Shown here piece by piece: positions 1 to 8,310 of a stretch of DNA of 64,000 nt; the stretch's first letter is position 1; the number at the start of each line of letters is the position of its first letter. A model generated the notes under the pieces. The model saw nothing but the letters and a program-made list of their open reading frames with translations. It did not search any database and was not told the DNA's origin. Source of the stretch: Devosia sp. (lineage in GTDB: Bacteria; Pseudomonadota; Alphaproteobacteria; Rhizobiales; Devosiaceae); contig NZ_JANQAH010000011.1 of the NCBI RefSeq assembly GCF_024707125.1, forward strand, positions 248,001 through 312,000, written 5' to 3'. The translations under genes were made by a program, and so were the position numbers.

Positions 1-370
1 AAAGCTCTCGCTGACTCACCGCGATTGCGCCCAGTCCGTCCGCTTCGTCACCGCCCATAGCCGCGATGGCAAGCTGCCCACCAATCTCGATTGGTCGGCC
101 CTCGCCGATAAATCGACGACCCACCTCTACTATATGGCCGGGCGCACTTCGGGCGAGCTGGTCGCGCGCCTCCTCGACGCCGGCCTCGCCCCCGACACGC
201 CGGTCGTCTTTGCCTCCAATGTCAGCCGCGCTGGGCAAAGCATCGTCCACACCTGCCTGCGCGACGCGGCAGACAGGGCCAAAAACCTCGATCTCGACTG
301 CCCGATCATCCTCGGCATCGGTTCGGCCTTGCGCCTGCCCGCCGAAGCACAACTGCGGGCCACCGCCTGA
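1..370 (+). CDS. cobA: Uroporphyrinogen-III C-methyltransferase, C-terminal part (gene runs off the left edge)
   Basis: The frame is open from base 2 and ends with TGA at 368-370, giving about 122 residues of the C-terminal half of a SUMT-type tetrapyrrole methylase. The segment SLTHRDCAQSVRFVTAH is typical of CobA/CysG-A enzymes, and YYMAGRTSGELVARLLDAG is a recognisable SUMT motif that helps form the S-adenosylmethionine pocket. The family methylates uroporphyrinogen III at C2 and C7 to precorrin-2, the branch point to siroheme and cobalamin. The N-terminus is outside the window, so a fused CysG form cannot be excluded. The next gene starts 80 bases downstream on the same strand and is unrelated. 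Confidence 0.8.
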   Translation, partial: KLSLTHRDCAQSVRFVTAHSRDGKLPTNLDWSALADKSTTHLYYMAGRTSGELVARLLDAGLAPDTPVVFASNVSRAGQSIVHTCLRDAADRAKNLDLDCPIILGIGSALRLPAEAQLRATA

Positions 371-449
371 CCATAGGTGATTGACCTTGCCCCGAGACGG
401 CAGATTGGGTCATTGATGGCGGCGTGATGAACGCTGGCATGCCGTGTAG

Positions 450-1943
450 ATGAAGTGGTTTTGGATCTGGTGGCTGGGACTGGCACTGCTCGGCACGGCG
501 GGCCTCGGCTTCTATCGCCAGGGCAGCCTTCTCGGCGAGCTGGAACAGGCCGGCTCGACCCTTGCCGCTGAAGCCGCGCAACGCGCCGACCAGCATGACG
601 CGCATCTGACGGCGCTCTCCGCCATCGCCCAGGCCGACAAGACCGACAGCAGCGCCTTTCTCGAGGTCGCCACCACCATCCTGCGCTTTTATCCGCGCAT
701 CGACGAAATCCAGCTTGTGCCGCTCGACGACGCAGCGCCCGTGGCCGGCACGAGGCCGCTGGAGCCCAACCTCGCCGAGGCGGCAAAAGCGGCGGCAAAG
801 GCTTCAACCGGTCAAACCGCCTTGCTGACAACCCCGGATCGACCCGACCACTACCTGATGGTCAAGCGCAGCCCGAACAGCGACGCGGCGCGGGATGGCC
901 TGATGCTGGCCGTCGATGCCGCTCAATTGCTCGCGTCCGACGCCGCCTTCTGGAGCAACGGCAATGCGACGCTGCGGCTGACCATGCCGGATGGGCATGT
1001 GGTCTATGGGCCCGCAGAAATGCCTGCACCGCAATTTTCTCGTCGCCTCGGCAGCGCGACCCAGCCGCTGCTGCTCGAAGCATCCATGCCGGTAAGTCTC
1101 GGTCAGTTGCTACCGTTCGATCGTCTGGCGGCCATCGTCCTCGGCGCCGGTCTCCTTGCTGCCATCGGTTCGGCCCTCGTTCAACAGCGCACTCGCACGC
1201 GCCTTGCGGAGCGCCGTGCCGAACTCAGCGACATGGAATCGCGCCTCGCCCACGCCTCGCGCGTCAATGCCATGGGGGAAATGGCGAGCGGCATGGCCCA
1301 CGAACTCACCCAGCCGCTGACAGCCATTCTGGCGCAAGCTCAGGCGGGAAAGCACCTCCTCGCCCGGCAGGATAATGCCGCCTTGGGTAAAGTGCTCGAT
1401 GACACGGTTGGTCAAGCCCGCCGCGCCGCCGATATTCTCGAGCGACTGCGCAATTGGTCGCGCCCACAACGGCCGGTCGCAACGCCAGTCGATCTCGGCG
1501 CCGCAGTCCGTTCGGTCATCACGCTGCTGGAGGGCGAAGCTGCCCAGCGCGCCGTCATCGTCCAGCCGCACGTGCCGGCCAAGCCGATCAGCGTTCTCGC
1601 CGATCCAGTCGAACTGGAACAGGTGATTTTCAACTTGCTCCGCAATGCCTTCGAGGCCGTGTCCGACCAATCCAAGCCGGGCGAAGCCAGGATAGTGCTT
1701 TCCGAAACCGATGGCTTGGCCCGGCTCGATATTGTCGACAACGGCCCCGGCGTCCCGTCCGAACTCGTGCCAAAACTGTTCACACCCTTTACCACCACTC
1801 GACCCGAAGGCACCGGCCTTGGGCTGGCGCTCAGCCAGCGGCTCATCGAACGGGCCGGCGGCGAGATTGCCTATGTCCCGCAGGATCGGGGCGCACTCTT
1901 CCGGGTGACGCTGCCTCTGGCAAAGGGAGGTGCGAAAGCATGA
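450..1943 (+). CDS. Membrane-bound sensor histidine kinase (FixL-like HisKA/HATPase, no PAS domain seen)
   Basis: 497 residues. One membrane segment lies at about residues 3-25 and a second at about 226-247, enclosing a periplasmic sensor region of roughly 200 residues that I cannot assign to a named domain. The cytoplasmic part has an H box (GMAHELTQPLTA, His284), an N box (NLLRNAFEAV), a G1 box (DNGPGVP) and a G2 box (EGTGLGLAL), so autophosphorylation at His284 is expected. The stop overlaps the ATG of the response regulator as ATGA, so the pair is translationally coupled. The next gene encodes a secreted HbpS/GlcG-family protein, a plausible extracytoplasmic partner by analogy with Streptomyces HbpS-SenS. 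The signal is unknown. Confidence 0.88.
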   Translation: MKWFWIWWLGLALLGTAGLGFYRQGSLLGELEQAGSTLAAEAAQRADQHDAHLTALSAIAQADKTDSSAFLEVATTILRFYPRIDEIQLVPLDDAAPVAGTRPLEPNLAEAAKAAAKASTGQTALLTTPDRPDHYLMVKRSPNSDAARDGLMLAVDAAQLLASDAAFWSNGNATLRLTMPDGHVVYGPAEMPAPQFSRRLGSATQPLLLEASMPVSLGQLLPFDRLAAIVLGAGLLAAIGSALVQQRTRTRLAERRAELSDMESRLAHASRVNAMGEMASGMAHELTQPLTAILAQAQAGKHLLARQDNAALGKVLDDTVGQARRAADILERLRNWSRPQRPVATPVDLGAAVRSVITLLEGEAAQRAVIVQPHVPAKPISVLADPVELEQVIFNLLRNAFEAVSDQSKPGEARIVLSETDGLARLDIVDNGPGVPSELVPKLFTPFTTTRPEGTGLGLALSQRLIERAGGEIAYVPQDRGALFRVTLPLAKGGAKA

Positions 1944-2548
1944 CTCAGCCAGTCTATCTCGTCGAAGACGACGAGGCCGTGCGCAATGCGCTGAGCCTGC
2001 TGCTCTCCACCATCGGCCTCAGTGTAAAAGGCTTCGGCGACCCCACCGCCTTTCTGGGTCATTTGCCGCGGCTCGAACCAGGTTGCCTGATCCTCGATAT
2101 CCGCATGCCCGCCATCAGTGGTCTGAAACTGCAGGAGCAATTGTTGGCGCAGGGTGTCGACTGGCCCACCATCGTCATCTCCGGCCACGGCGATATCGAG
2201 GCCTGCCGCCGCGCCTTCCGCAATGGCGCCGTCGACTTTCTCTCAAAGCCCGTCGACGAGCAGGATCTGATCGACGCCATCCAGCGCGCCCAGCAGGTGC
2301 TCGATCGCAACCTCGGCGCCAAGGCGCTGCGGGCCGAAACACTGGCGCTTCTCTCGGCACTGACCCCACGCGAAACGGAGGTGCTTGAGCGCATTGCGCA
2401 GGGGTTTTCGACGCGCGAGATCGCCGAAGGGCTCGGCCTTTCCCCGCGCACCGTGGACAGCCACCGCGCCGCCATCGGGCTCAAACTGGGTACCACGTCC
2501 CAGGCCGAGATGACGCGTCTTTGGCTCGAAGTGCAGGACACTCGGTAG
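1940..2548 (+). CDS. Response regulator, FixJ/NarL type with LuxR HTH
   Basis: 202 residues starting at the ATG that overlaps the kinase stop. The receiver domain (about 1-120) has the acidic pair in YLVEDDEA, the phospho-acceptor Asp53 in LILDIRMP, the conserved Ser in VISGHGD and Lys in FLSKPVD. A LuxR-type HTH follows at about 137-195 (LTPRETEVLERIAQGFSTRE and SPRTVDSHRAAI), as in FixJ. Its stop codon lies inside a perfect 18-bp palindrome (2541-2558) that may be its own binding site in front of the HbpS-like gene. The target motif is inference. Confidence 0.88.
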   Translation: MTQPVYLVEDDEAVRNALSLLLSTIGLSVKGFGDPTAFLGHLPRLEPGCLILDIRMPAISGLKLQEQLLAQGVDWPTIVISGHGDIEACRRAFRNGAVDFLSKPVDEQDLIDAIQRAQQVLDRNLGAKALRAETLALLSALTPRETEVLERIAQGFSTREIAEGLGLSPRTVDSHRAAIGLKLGTTSQAEMTRLWLEVQDTR

Positions 2549-2578
2549 TTCTACCGAGACCAGCGCCAGCCCTACCGA
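2541..2578. promoter_or_regulatory. Palindrome CTCGGTAGTTCTACCGAG plus a phased half-site, probable operator
   Basis: A perfect 18-bp palindrome occupies 2541-2558, with 8-bp arms around TT. The half-site CTACCGA recurs at 2572-2578, exactly 21 bp (two helical turns) after its copy at 2551-2557. The two-base centre is too short for a terminator loop, so a protein-binding site is the better reading. It lies 60-97 bp upstream of the HbpS-like start at 2638. The adjacent FixJ-type regulator is the obvious candidate to bind it. Confidence 0.55.
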
Positions 2579-2637
2579 TTCATCCAAGCCCTCCCGCCGG
2601 CTAGGATTTCCTCATCACCAACGCAGAGGAAATCACC

Positions 2638-3120
2638 ATGCTTCGCACCCTCGCTCTGACCGCCATGCTGCTGGCCCCCACCGCCACTTTCGCGCAGGAC
2701 TTGCCGACCGCGCCGTACCTGCCGCTCGACCTTGCGACGACCGCTGCGCAGGCCGCGCTCGAAGCCTGCGCCGCTGGTGGCCACAATGTCTCGGTCGCCG
2801 TGGTGGCGCGCGATGGCGCGACCAAGGTTCTCCTCAAGGCCGACATGTCCGGCCCGCACACCGGCAGCAGCGCCGAAGGCAAGGCTTTTACTGCCGCCGC
2901 CCTCGGCCGCGATGCCGGCGAACTCGCTGACTTCATCGCCGCCAACCCGCAGAACGATGGCCTCCGCGATATGGACACCCGCTTCGTCATCCAGGCCGGC
3001 GGCCTGCCGATCCGCATCGGCGAAGCCCTCGTCGGCGGCATCGGTGTCGGCGGCGCTCCCAATGGCGGTCTTGACGCCGATTGCGCCCGCGCTGGCCTCA
3101 CCGCCATCGGCGCGGAATAA
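2638..3120 (+). CDS. Secreted GlcG/HbpS-family protein
   Basis: 160 residues. A clear Sec signal peptide (MLRTLALTAMLLAPTATFAQ) precedes a GlcG/HbpS-type domain with its usual features: L-AL-ACA near the start, HNVSVAVVARDGATKVLLK, a central block of small residues (SSAEGKAFTAAALG), and the C-terminal GGLPIRIGEALVGGIGVGGAPNGGLDADCARAGL. HbpS of Streptomyces binds haem and modulates the SenS kinase; other family members are uncharacterised. Position immediately after a kinase-regulator pair, with a palindrome between, suggests a target and possibly an accessory sensor of that system. Haem binding is inference. The start follows an AGAGGAAAT-like ribosome site. Confidence 0.8.
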   Translation: MLRTLALTAMLLAPTATFAQDLPTAPYLPLDLATTAAQAALEACAAGGHNVSVAVVARDGATKVLLKADMSGPHTGSSAEGKAFTAAALGRDAGELADFIAANPQNDGLRDMDTRFVIQAGGLPIRIGEALVGGIGVGGAPNGGLDADCARAGLTAIGAE

Positions 3121-3124
3121 ACGC

Positions 3125-3155
3125 AAAAAGGGCGAGCTACGGCTCGCCCTCGCTT
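3125..3155 (+). terminator. Hairpin after the HbpS-like gene
   Basis: GGGCGAGC (3130-3137), loop TACG, GCTCGCCC (3142-3149) directly after the stop. The T tract that follows is poor, but an A tract precedes the stem. This is a probable weak or bidirectional terminator. Confidence 0.5.
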
Positions 3156-3160
3156 ATCCC

Positions 3161-3189
3161 TGCACAATTTTCAGGCGCCATGCACAATT
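3161..3189. repeat. Direct repeat TGCACAATT, two copies 20 bp apart
   Basis: TGCACAATT occurs at 3161-3169 and 3181-3189, a spacing of about two helical turns, 60-90 bp upstream of the MFS exporter start. A possible activator or repressor site; no regulator gene adjoins it. Confidence 0.35.
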
Positions 3190-3248
3190 GATTGCCTTCT
3201 TCCGCGACTTGAATTAAACAAGTAACCGCTTGGAAAATAGGAGGCAAC

Positions 3249-4673
3249 ATGTCGGATTCGGTCGAAGGTCGCTGGGCTGAAATCTTCACGCCGCGCTACG
3301 CGACCGTGACGCTGATCCTGTGCCTCGGCGTGGCGCTCCTCGCCTTCAACGCTTTCCTCGCCTCCATTTCCCTGCCAACGGCCGTGCAGGAACTGGGCGG
3401 CGTCGCGCTGATTTCCTGGGCGCTCACTCTGTTCCTCGTCTTCGCCATTGTCGGCGGCTCGGGCGCCGCGCTTCTCAAGCAGCGCCTTGGCGCGCGCACC
3501 GCTTTGCTGGTCTCGGCCGGCGTCTTCCTACTCGGCACCGTGATCGCTGCCAGCGCAACGTCCATGCCGCAAGTCCTGGTCGGCCGCGCGCTTCAGGGGC
3601 TAGGCGAGGGCGTGGTTTCGGCCATCTGCTTCGCGCTCATCCCCGAACTCTTCCCGTCGCGCCTCGTGCCAAAGGTCTTCGGCCTGCAGGCGATGATCTG
3701 GGCCATCGCGGCTTTTGGTGGTCCTGCCGCTGCCGGCATCCTCACAGAAATGGTCTCGTGGCGCGCCGCCTTCCTCGTCAATGTGCCGCTGGTGCTGCTC
3801 TTCGCCTCCATGGTCGTCATCAAGGTGCCGGCTCATTCGGCCGAGGACCGGGTCATCGCCCGCTTCCCCGGCTTGCGGCTGTTCGCCATAGGCGCGGCGA
3901 TCATGCTGATCGCCTTGGCAGCTCTCGCGGCGCCATTGCCGGCCGCCGCCCTGCTTGTCGTTGCGGCGGTGCTGTTGGTGGCAACAGTTTGGATGGATGG
4001 TCGGGCCGAAGAACGCCTGATGCCCCGCGACGCCTTCCGCCCCATTTCGGTGGTCGGCACAGGGTTGTGGGTCGTGTTGCTAATCAACGTCGCGGGCGCT
4101 GGCTCAGCGGTCTATCTCGTGCTCGTGGTGCAGGAAATCTGGGGTTACAAGCCCGCCTCGGCCGGAGCCCTCGCCGCCGTGCTCGCTGTCGCCTGGAGTG
4201 CTTCGGCCATCACTGTGGCCAATGTGCGCAGCAAGGAAACCCGCAAGACGCTGATCCGGCTCGGGCCCGGCATGATCGGCCTGGGTCTGGTGCTCGTTCT
4301 AGCGGGTCTGCAGATCGATCAGGTCGTGGTGGTGGTCATCGGCCAATTGGTCATCGGCTCCGGCTTTGGCCTCCACAATGGCTATCTCAACCTCACGGTG
4401 ATGGAAGCCGCGAGCGATGCCGAGCGCGACCGGGCGTCCGGCCTGATCCCGACGACGCAATCGGCTGGCAACGCCATCGGCGCCGCACTGGCCGGCGTTG
4501 CAGCCAATTCGGGTGGCATGGCAGCGGCAGCGTCGGCAGGCGCAGTCAAGCTTGCCATCGTCCCGGTCTACCTGCTGGGCGTCGCCACGGCGGTGCTGGC
4601 GCTCGTTGCCGCATGGCACATGGTCAGCATGGTTCGGCCGCAGGATGCCAATTCAAGCTTCGCCGCCCACTAA
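3249..4673 (+). CDS. MFS transporter, drug-efflux (DHA-type)
   Basis: 474 residues, strongly hydrophobic, with 12 or more predicted membrane segments. The first is at about 17-40, and a long hydrophobic run at about 205-240 links the two halves. The segment QVLVGRALQGLGEGVVSAIC resembles the conserved motif of the DHA (proton-coupled drug antiporter) families, and GNAIGAALAGVAANSGG near the C-terminus is typical of DHA2-like proteins. An AGGAGG site precedes the ATG. Its stop overlaps by a few bases the stop of the convergent uronate dehydrogenase gene. The substrate cannot be told; the sequence does not exclude sugar or metabolite export. Confidence 0.82.
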   Translation: MSDSVEGRWAEIFTPRYATVTLILCLGVALLAFNAFLASISLPTAVQELGGVALISWALTLFLVFAIVGGSGAALLKQRLGARTALLVSAGVFLLGTVIAASATSMPQVLVGRALQGLGEGVVSAICFALIPELFPSRLVPKVFGLQAMIWAIAAFGGPAAAGILTEMVSWRAAFLVNVPLVLLFASMVVIKVPAHSAEDRVIARFPGLRLFAIGAAIMLIALAALAAPLPAAALLVVAAVLLVATVWMDGRAEERLMPRDAFRPISVVGTGLWVVLLINVAGAGSAVYLVLVVQEIWGYKPASAGALAAVLAVAWSASAITVANVRSKETRKTLIRLGPGMIGLGLVLVLAGLQIDQVVVVVIGQLVIGSGFGLHNGYLNLTVMEAASDAERDRASGLIPTTQSAGNAIGAALAGVAANSGGMAAAASAGAVKLAIVPVYLLGVATAVLALVAAWHMVSMVRPQDANSSFAAH

Positions 4674-5467
4674 AGGTCCGACTTGTCGTCCTGATGGCCC
4701 CAAGTGGAAAAGGCCCCGCCCAGAAGACGATTGCGCGGATCGGTCTCATCAAGCGGCGCCAGTGGATCGGGTTTTCCGAGTTCCGCTGAACCATGGGCCG
4801 GCGCCCAATCGAGCCCCGGATCGGGCTCGTTGACCATCATCTTCCGCGGATTATTTGAAATGCCATAGACGATCCGATGGCCGAGATCGGGCTGATCGAG
4901 CCCGGTTTCTATCAGCGTCGCCAGGTCATCGCGATTGAGCCAAAGTCGCGCCTCTCGCGGCGTGCCCGGGTCGCCCGCGGTGCAAATGCGAATGGCGAGG
5001 CATTCAATGCCGAACTTGTCGAAGTAGAGCCGGCCAAGCATCTCGCCGAAGGCTTTTGAAACCGCATAGAGCGAGTCCGGACGATAAGCGGCGTCGAGGT
5101 CGATTGGAGCATCCGTCGGCGTCGGATGCATGCCGACGACATGGTAGGTCGAAGCATAGACAACGCGCTTCACCCCGGCTTTACGGGCCGATTCAAAGAT
5201 ATTGTAGCTGCCGATGATATTGGCATCGAGCACGGTCTGCCACCCGGCCTCCTTGGCCATACCGCCCAGATGCACGACGCTGTAAATATCGCGCGCCATC
5301 AGCCGATCCACTGCCTCGCGGTCCGAGAGATCGGCGATCTCGACTGCCCCGCCGTCCTCGGCCGGCCTGATATCGGTCGCGAGCACCGCCCTCCCCTTTT
5401 GGGCAAACCAGCGGCGCATATGGGTGCCCAGCCTTCCGGAAGCGCCGGTCAGCAGTATGGTGGACAT
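4670..5467 (-). CDS. udh: Uronate dehydrogenase-like NAD-dependent SDR
   Basis: 265 residues, extended-SDR fold. It has the N-terminal NAD site GASGRLG (8-14), an Asp at 32 suited to NAD, and the catalytic Tyr134-x3-Lys138 in LYAVSKAFGE. The length and the segments NIIGSYNIFESARK, ASTYHVVG and YFDKFG match bacterial uronate dehydrogenases, which oxidise D-galacturonate or D-glucuronate to the aldarolactone. It is the last gene of a minus-strand operon after a peptide/oligosaccharide-type ABC importer, and the island also holds a lactonase and KdgD, which supports this substrate. An NAD-dependent epimerase of another sugar remains possible. The stop overlaps the convergent MFS gene. Confidence 0.75.
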   Translation of the reverse strand: MSTILLTGASGRLGTHMRRWFAQKGRAVLATDIRPAEDGGAVEIADLSDREAVDRLMARDIYSVVHLGGMAKEAGWQTVLDANIIGSYNIFESARKAGVKRVVYASTYHVVGMHPTPTDAPIDLDAAYRPDSLYAVSKAFGEMLGRLYFDKFGIECLAIRICTAGDPGTPREARLWLNRDDLATLIETGLDQPDLGHRIVYGISNNPRKMMVNEPDPGLDWAPAHGSAELGKPDPLAPLDETDPRNRLLGGAFSTWGHQDDKSDL

Positions 5468-5477
5468 GGAAGCTTCC

Positions 5478-7151
5478 TTATTGCGGTGCGTCGGCGCGCA
5501 GACGCGGATCGGGGCGCGGCACGGCGCCGATCAGGCTCTGCGTATATTCGTGCTGCGGCTGCTCGCAAATCTGCACCACGTCGCCAACCTCGACAATTTT
5601 GCCATTTTTCATCACCGCCACCCGATCGCAGAAATAGCGGATGACCGAAATATCGTGCGAAATGAACAGGTAAGATAGGCCATATTCGTTTTGCAGGTCG
5701 CGCATCAGGTCGAGCACCTGATGACGCAGCGACACGTCGAGCGCCGAAGTCGGCTCATCGGCAATGATGAGGCGGGGCCGCACCGCCACCGCGCGGGCGA
5801 TGGAAATGCGCTGCCGCTGCCCGCCCGAAAAGGCATGCGGATAGCGATCGCCGATATCGGGCGGCAGGCCAACGCGCGACAGCAGTTCGGACACCCGATC
5901 CATCATTTGCCGCTCGGTCATGTCGGTATTGGTCCGCAGCGGCTCCGAAATGGTCTGGTAGATGGTCATGCGCGGATTGAGCGAGGAATGCGGATCCTGA
6001 AACACCATGCGCACTTCGCCATAGAGCGACTTCATACCGGCCTTGTTGAGCGTCGCGATATCCACCGGCTCGCCATTGCTCGGCCAATACATCACCTGCC
6101 CGCCGGTCGGATCATAAACCCGCAGCAGCGTGCGCCCCAGCGTCGTCTTGCCGGAACCGGATTCTCCCACCACACCGACGGTCTCGCCCTGATTGATGGT
6201 CAGGCTCACCCCATCAATGGCTTTCAGATAATTGGTCGGCCGGCCCATGAAGCCGGCATTGAGCGGAAAGTGCAGCTCAAGATTTTCGATTTTCGCGATA
6301 GGCTTCTCCGCCGTCGGACGCGGCGGACGCGGCGCCGGCGTTTCGAGCTTTAGCACCGAGCCAAGCAGCGCCCGCGTATAGGCCTGCTGCGGCCGTTCGA
6401 AGAGATCGAAAACACCGGCCTCCTCCACCTTTTCGCCCCGGAACATGACCATGACGCGGTCGGCGATCTGGGCGACGACGCCCATATCGTGGGTGATGAA
6501 CAGCACCGCCATACCGCGATCTCTCTGCAGTTCGCGGATCAGCGACAGGATTTCGGCCTGGGTGGTGACATCGAGAGCCGTGGTCGGCTCGTCGGCAATC
6601 AGAATTTCCGGATTGCACGACAGCGCCATGGCGATCATCGCCCGCTGCCGCATACCGCCTGAAAACTCGAAGGAATAGCGATCGAGCGCCTTTTCCGGCT
6701 CAGGAATCCGCACTCTGCCGAGGAGCGCTGCCGCGCGTTTCCGCGCCTCCTCCTTGCTGACCTTTTCGTGCAGCAGGATCGTTTCGATGATCTGGTGGCC
6801 GATCGTATGGACCGGCGACAGGCTGGTCATCGGCTCCTGAAAGATCATGGCAATGCGCCGGCCGCGCACCTCGCGAATGGCGAGGCCACGGCTGCCCAGC
6901 TTGACGATATCAACTTCGCCCGACCCGGTATCGAGCAGGATTTGACCGCCGTTGATGGCGCCCGGCTTGGCGACGAGCTGCAAGATGGCGCGGGCGGTGA
7001 CCGACTTGCCCGAACCGCTTTCGCCCACAACACACAGCGTCTCGCCGCGCTTGAGGTCGAAAGAGACATTCTTGACCGCGTGGACCACGGATTTCTGGAT
7101 CGGGAAATCCACCGAGAGATTGCGGACTTTCAGAATGGTTTCGTCTGACAT
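5478..7151 (-). CDS. ABC transporter, two fused ATPase domains (DppDF/OppDF type)
   Basis: 557 residues from the ATG at 7151, carrying two complete ABC domains. Domain 1 has Walker A GESGSGKS at 43-50 and signature FSGGMRQR at 163-170. Domain 2 has a second GESGSGKT at about 340 and signature FSGGQRQR. Both show Walker B ADEPT-A-LDV. A C-terminal oligopeptide-type extension follows the first domain ([13 protein letters not shown]). Fused DppD-DppF proteins are common in Rhizobiales importers of oligosaccharides as well as peptides. The frame is open further upstream, and an alternative ATG at 7169 overlaps the end of the permease. It sits between the permease genes and udh in one operon, so it probably energises saccharide import. 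Confidence 0.87.
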   Translation of the reverse strand: MSDETILKVRNLSVDFPIQKSVVHAVKNVSFDLKRGETLCVVGESGSGKSVTARAILQLVAKPGAINGGQILLDTGSGEVDIVKLGSRGLAIREVRGRRIAMIFQEPMTSLSPVHTIGHQIIETILLHEKVSKEEARKRAAALLGRVRIPEPEKALDRYSFEFSGGMRQRAMIAMALSCNPEILIADEPTTALDVTTQAEILSLIRELQRDRGMAVLFITHDMGVVAQIADRVMVMFRGEKVEEAGVFDLFERPQQAYTRALLGSVLKLETPAPRPPRPTAEKPIAKIENLELHFPLNAGFMGRPTNYLKAIDGVSLTINQGETVGVVGESGSGKTTLGRTLLRVYDPTGGQVMYWPSNGEPVDIATLNKAGMKSLYGEVRMVFQDPHSSLNPRMTIYQTISEPLRTNTDMTERQMMDRVSELLSRVGLPPDIGDRYPHAFSGGQRQRISIARAVAVRPRLIIADEPTSALDVSLRHQVLDLMRDLQNEYGLSYLFISHDISVIRYFCDRVAVMKNGKIVEVGDVVQICEQPQHEYTQSLIGAVPRPDPRLRADAPQ

Positions 7152-7158
7152 GACCGGG

Positions 7159-8310
7159 TCACTTGGCATAGGGGTCGGCAGCGTCGCGGACGCCATCGCC
7201 GAGGAAATTAAGGGCCAGCACCGCCACGACGACGCAGATGCCGGGCACGAAGAGCCAGGGTGCCTGCGTAATGGCGCGCAGGTTCTGCGCGTCCTGCAAC
7301 AGCACGCCCCAACTGACGATCGGCGGTTGCAGGCCAAGGCCGAGGAAGCTCAGCGCCGTTTCCGCGAGGATCATATTGGGAATGGCCAGCGTGATGGCGG
7401 CGATGATGTGCGAATAGAGCGAGGGCATCATGTGGCGCATGATAAGGCGGAATTCGCTGACTCCATCGAGCCGCGCAGCGATGACAAAATCCTCGCGGCG
7501 AAGACTGAGGAAGCGACCGCGCACCACGCGGGCAATCTCGGTCCAGCCGATCAGCGAGAGGATGATCAGGATAGCAAAGTAGATTTGCAGCGGCGGCCAA
7601 TCCTTGGGCATGGCGGCGGCAAGGCCGAGCCAGAGCGGAATGGTGGGCACCGAACGGATGAATTCGATGACGCGCTGGATGACCCGGTCGATCAGCCCCC
7701 CGCGATAGCCGGAAATACCGCCCAGGATCAAGCCGATGATGAGCGACAGCGTCACGCCGACGAGACCGATCGACATGGAAATACGCGTGCCGTGAATGGT
7801 GCGGCTGAGGAGATCGCGTCCAAGCCGATCGCCACCGATCAGGAAGAAGGGATCAGCCTTATCCATGGGCCCGAGGAAGTGCCGATTGGCGTCCCAGATG
7901 CCCCAGAACTTGTAAGGCTGTCCCTCGACGAAAAAGCCGATTGGAATGACCTTTTCCGGATCGGGCTGGAACAGTCGGCGAAAGCTCTTCGGATCAACCT
8001 GGCTCTTGAACCCCAGCACATGCGGGGCAAAGCGCGTCCCCTCTTCGTCGGTGAGGAAGAGATGGATCTGCTGTGGCGGCGCAAAAGTATGGCGCGGATC
8101 GAATTTGCCGGGATCGTACGGCGCCAGAAACTCGGCAAAGGCGGCCACGAGATAGATCAGCACCACGACGACGAGTGCAACCATGGCGAGGCGATGCCGG
8201 CTGAACTTGTGCCAGATCAACGTCCACTGGCTGGCGGCAACGAGGCTGCCGGCATGCACCTGTTGGTCGAGCAGGTCGGCATCCTTGGCGGTATCGAAGG
8301 GCGCGCTCAT
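7159..8310 (-). CDS. ABC permease, DppC/OppC type
   Basis: 383 residues from the ATG at 8310, whose first bases overlap the TGA of the preceding permease (ATGA). The first membrane segment is at about 41-63, then a long periplasmic loop of about 110 residues, then the DppC core (IGGDRLGRDLLSRTIHGTR). The EAA-type coupling loop is AARLDGVSEFRLIMRHMMPS. The large loop after segment 1 (EEGTRFAPHVLGF..) is longer than in peptide transporters and is shared with sugar-oligomer members of this family. It forms the permease dimer with the frameshifted DppB-like partner upstream. Confidence 0.87.
   Translation of the reverse strand: MSAPFDTAKDADLLDQQVHAGSLVAASQWTLIWHKFSRHRLAMVALVVVVLIYLVAAFAEFLAPYDPGKFDPRHTFAPPQQIHLFLTDEEGTRFAPHVLGFKSQVDPKSFRRLFQPDPEKVIPIGFFVEGQPYKFWGIWDANRHFLGPMDKADPFFLIGGDRLGRDLLSRTIHGTRISMSIGLVGVTLSLIIGLILGGISGYRGGLIDRVIQRVIEFIRSVPTIPLWLGLAAAMPKDWPPLQIYFAILIILSLIGWTEIARVVRGRFLSLRREDFVIAARLDGVSEFRLIMRHMMPSLYSHIIAAITLAIPNMILAETALSFLGLGLQPPIVSWGVLLQDAQNLRAITQAPWLFVPGICVVVAVLALNFLGDGVRDAADPYAK

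Noticed and set aside
2541..2558. Terminator of the response regulator gene
   Set aside because: The arms are separated by only two bases and no T tract follows, so it cannot fold as a normal hairpin. An operator fits better.
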